DNA from: Vitis vinifera
Taxonomy: Eukaryota > Streptophyta > Magnoliopsida > Vitales > Vitaceae
Direction of reading: 5' to 3'
NCBI RefSeq assembly: GCF_030704535.1
Contig: NC_081822.1
Location: 4,331,001-4,395,000 of the forward strand
DNA length: 64,000 nt
How positions within the stretch are numbered: the first letter of the stretch is position 1; the number at the start of each line of letters is the position of its first letter. Made by a program: the position numbers and the translations under genes. This document shows, piece after piece, positions 60,733-64,000 of this stretch. The notes under the pieces are model-generated. The model ran no database searches and was not told where the DNA came from. It saw nothing but the letters and a program-made list of their open reading frames with translations.

Positions 60733-62366
60733 CTAATCAAATGCATAAGGATCATCTGCATATGGATTAAGAGAGCCTTCTGAAAATAACTCGCCTATAT
60801 TTGAAGGGTGTAGATGCCTATCTCCCTTAATTTCCTGCACAAGGAATACAAATAGAACAAACTCCGATAAGCAGAAAGGAAATAAATATAGTTGCACTGT
60901 AAAGAATAATGGTTCACTTTTATATTCAACTAGTTAGACCTCTAGTACATGTGCTAACTAAGTGGATTGCTTTTTCCCCCTTCCTAGTCTCATTGCTCAT
61001 GGGATATTCAGCAGGAATTAGGGAGCCCAAATGCACCATGTTTTGGTGAATTTATGGAGTTAAGCATATCCGAGCAAGACATTTTTAATAGCATCAGTTG
61101 CAGATCAAATCCCAAGAAGAAATCCAGAAACGACTAATTGCCCCTTCCATTACCTTGACAATAGTTCTGGGAGTATGGGCTTTGGGTGTATTGGCCTTCT
61201 TATGTTTTCTTGGATCCTGATGTGAAACAGATATGAGTAAACACCACTAGACAATACAATATAAGCAGCAAGCCCTGCGGCAAGACCTTTCACATGCACC
61301 TCCATGTGTATTTTATAATGTTGCTTTCAAATGGTCACATACCCCAAACATGACTGTACTTTTTGTTTTTCTTCGTTTTGTAATTGTTCTTCCATTAGTT
61401 GTCTCAACTTCATACTCATGGTGAGTTACCTGCAATGCAATCAAGAGGAGAGAGGCAGGTAGAATTTAGAAAGTTCAATCAGGATATATCAAAAATTTTA
61501 ACCGACACTATTCAAATAATAAAGAAAATGATAATCCACTTTTCATCACCTTTCAGAAAGAAATGAATATTACATAATTAATGTTTTACTCACAAATGAA
61601 AAATGTGCATAGAAGTAAATCACCTTCTTACTATGTTTGGGAACACTTATTGCACTTCCTGGATTCACGTTCTCTACTTTCTTCAACAAGTTTGAAACTG
61701 GTGTTTGTGTTGCTCCCGGAAAAGGTGAATCCTATAAATAATAGAAAATACATACTAAGGTGGTTATAATATTATACTTTTTTCAAGGACCCAAATAACT
61801 GTAAAGGGATGCAAAATGTCACTTCCTTTTCTACCTTCTCTCTGTTTTCCACTCTTACCAGTGCACACTGACTTCTTTTTCTGTTACTAGAGTCTCTCAT
61901 CTTAATTGATGAAATGGAGTAATCCTGCAATAGAATGGCATTTATAAAATTGAACTTATTTTTAAGTTTTGAGTATATACATGCATATATATATTGATGC
62001 ATTGAGATGACTCACTAAATTAGATTGACATTTCATATTTCAAGCTTATGCTAAAGCAAGATCTCAAAAGCTTTCCCATGTCATAAAATTATGTTATTCA
62101 CATCTGCTACTTAGCTGCAATAATGAAATTCTAAACCACATTTTACACAGATAGAACATCTAACAATTGAAACAAAAACTCAGAACAGGAATTTAAGAAA
62201 ATAAAAAAAAAAAAAATTAATGCTGTGTCAATAAAAAAAAGGAAAAAAAAAAGCAACTCAAACAAGAAAACCTCAGTTTTCCATAGTGTGACTCTAGAAG
62301 ATCCTTAGAAATTAGATAAAATAATCTTTTCCTACTATCTAGTTTTCATAAATATTTTGTTTCTTA

Positions 62367-62425
<59 letters not shown>

Positions 62426-63860
62426 CTTTCTCTTTATGATTGCAAATCATGAAGCTCAAAATTTATCCTCTTGTTGCTTTATTTTAATGTATAAATAAAC
62501 CTGTAAGATTGTATAATCGTGTCCCTCTAACTATCAAGGTTAATGGGGACGGTGATCAATGCGATGCCAAGAAACTAGTGATCTAAACGATACAAAGATT
62601 AGCATCAGATTCAGAATACACTAAAAAGAAAATAGCATCAGGCCATGGAACAAAACTTTTCATACTTCCATAATTCCAAAAAATAAAACCAAATAAACAA
62701 AAAATCCCACTCCTAGAGGGTTGAAGTTTAACTGGAAGTTGATGTTTGAAACCACTAAAGAGTAGCTGGAAGGTGAAGATGAAACCATGGTTTGGATTTA
62801 ATATAGAATGAATGTTGGAAATTTATGTCACTAGCATACACACCAGGTTATCACTTTTGGTCACCAGATAGGGACTACATGAGTGATGAAACTATGAGCC
62901 AGACATTGTGTATAGACTCTTAAGCTACTAGGTTTCACTGTGATATTGTGTTTGAACTTCGAGAAAGCAGTCAATCAAAGCAAGAAAGCATTTACACTCA
63001 ACAAACAGAAGCTGAAAATTACTTGGTCTCAGAGGTCACTACAATATGGAAAACACAAATCTTTGGGTAGATTCATTCTAGTACCAAACCATCAAGAAGT
63101 TCAGATATGGTGCATTAGAGGAACTATGTGACCAGTAAGTACCTCCACATTCACAAATATGAAAGCATGAAATTCATTTTTCAGGTGTATCTTGAATAGT
63201 TGGATGGAAAAAATTGATCAAACCATCTGATACTTAATATGGTTCTCTGTCAAATAAGATACTTCACAACTAAAGAAAAACCGAACCCAGGATGTAAGGC
63301 ATTTTGCATGACTAAGATTAGTATCTTTGCACCCACACACAAATGGAGGGGCAGGGCAGTATATCATAGATATTCAATTATACAACCCAACCTTTTTTGA
63401 ATTCACTTCTGGATCCTCTTGTGTTTTGTCACTCATTACTTTCCACTGCAATTGCAATAAAGCTCTCTGTCTGTCTTCCTGTAATATACAAAGATCAAGG
63501 TTAAGTTACATAAAATGACATTCTTATTGCACTTAAGGGAACTACATACTCTGGACTTCTGACGATCTAATTCCTCTTGGAGCTTCTTGCACTCATCCTC
63601 ATGCTGGTGTCTCAAGACTTTAATCTGAACTTCATGCTCATTTCTGAGTAAAATTGTTTTCTAGACATTTTGTAAACCATTAGCAATGGGAGCAACCCCG
63701 AAGGTACCAATGGTTGACAGTTCAAACCCAAACTTAAAATGGCTATATATACCTCTCTCAAGTCATCTTCAGCTTGAAGCTGGACACGTTTAAGCTCTTC
63801 ACTGTGGTCAGCTTTAAGACTCAGCTCCTTTCTATCATGCTCTTGCTGAATACGAGTGAT
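60733..63860 (-). CDS. ZYP1: ZYP1, synaptonemal complex transverse-filament protein (3' part)
   Basis: Eight exons of the C-terminal part on the minus strand: 63860-63753, 63660-63550, 63478-63392, 61924-61835, 61731-61624, 61429-61343, 61216-61154, 60834-60733 (stop TAG), all in phase 0, giving 251 aa. The first three continue a long coiled coil ([50 protein letters not shown]). The rest is the basic, DNA-side tail ([26 protein letters not shown]) ending in the family signature [23 protein letters not shown]1 (animal SYCP1, yeast Zip1) zips homologous chromosomes together in meiotic prophase and governs crossover interference. The full Arabidopsis protein is about 870 aa, so the N-terminal two thirds lie beyond position 64000. 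Intron 61925-63391 carries a TA/GA microsatellite. Confidence 0.95.
62369..62423. repeat. (TA)n(GA)n microsatellite in a ZYP1 intron
   Basis: About 13 TA units followed by about 14 GA units. Confidence 0.9.
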
Positions 63861-64000
63861 CTGCAAAATGGACAGCATGAGGTTAATCCAGTAAAGAAGA
63901 TTTCTGAACTTAAACTCAGGTTTAATTAAATTTTCACAAGATATCAGTAAATAAGAAGAGGGCTTGAAGATCAGACTAAAATTATGCAATACAACATGCT
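63861..64000 (-). other. ZYP1 intron at the window edge
   Basis: Ends at the acceptor TTTTGCAG before the 63860 exon on the minus strand. No exon visible in these 140 bases. Confidence 0.6.

Noticed and set aside
1..64000. CRISPR arrays, prokaryotic defence systems, tRNA and rRNA genes
   Set aside because: No regularly spaced repeats, no prokaryote-type genes, and no T-loop/acceptor-stem pairs recognisable as tRNA; the tandem repeats found are two-copy or microsatellites.

Overview
This is a window of nuclear DNA from a flowering plant. The genes are split by GT..AG introns with plant-type exon structures, the spacers are AT-rich with (TA)n, (GA)n and (ATT)n microsatellites, and there are Copia-type retrotransposon remains. 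Every recognisable protein is a typical eudicot family member. The style of the spacers, the MIK2-like receptor pseudogenes and the Copia family remind me of grapevine (Vitis), but that species call is inference from memory, not something proven here.

Layout from left to right. 546-6295 (+): a complete PUF/Pumilio RNA-binding protein of 724 aa in 5 exons, with a piece of a Copia LTR retrotransposon in its second intron. 7808-10436 (-): a complete annexin D1-like gene, 309 aa in 5 exons, tail to tail with PUM. 10936-13560 (-): two broken LRR receptor-kinase (MIK2-like) pseudogenes. 13.6-19.3 kb: a long stretch without a recognisable gene, including a 73-bp (TA)n tract and about 4 kb just downstream of the next gene. 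19320-21408 (-): the SR splicing factor SC35, 257 aa in 8 coding exons, the last one holding a single codon and the stop. 21.4-27.4 kb: AT-rich intergenic DNA with tandem duplications and a probable non-autonomous DNA transposon relic. 27430-30391 (-): a Copia pol remnant (integrase, reverse transcriptase, RNase H) that has lost gag and protease and carries frameshifts and stops. 32667-37703 (+): a hexose/H+ symporter of the STP family closest to STP5, 500 aa in 4 exons. 37.7-42.7 kb: intergenic. 42748-43510 (+): a WW-domain protein of the CURLY FLAG LEAF 1 type, 211 aa in 2 exons, with a clear TATA box. 46729-54464 (-): a complete CCR4 deadenylase, 593 aa in 11 exons, with an overlapping uORF and a decayed duplicate of its exon 2 in intron 1. 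56920-57286 (+): a 96-aa protein of unknown function that looks tail-anchored. 60733-63860 (-): the 3' part of ZYP1, the synaptonemal-complex transverse-filament protein, whose 5' part lies beyond the right edge.

The genes do not form an operon-like unit; this is ordinary plant gene order. Two of them do act in one pathway: PUF proteins bind mRNA 3' UTRs and in other eukaryotes recruit CCR4-NOT, and a PUF gene and a CCR4 catalytic-subunit gene lie about 40 kb apart. That is probably chance. I found no CRISPR array, prokaryotic system, rRNA or tRNA gene, and no clearly new system. The most noteworthy items are the decayed duplicate exon and overlapping uORF of CCR4, the read-through frame of the last SC35 intron, the predicted PUF recognition code with two unusual repeats, and the retrotransposon pieces.
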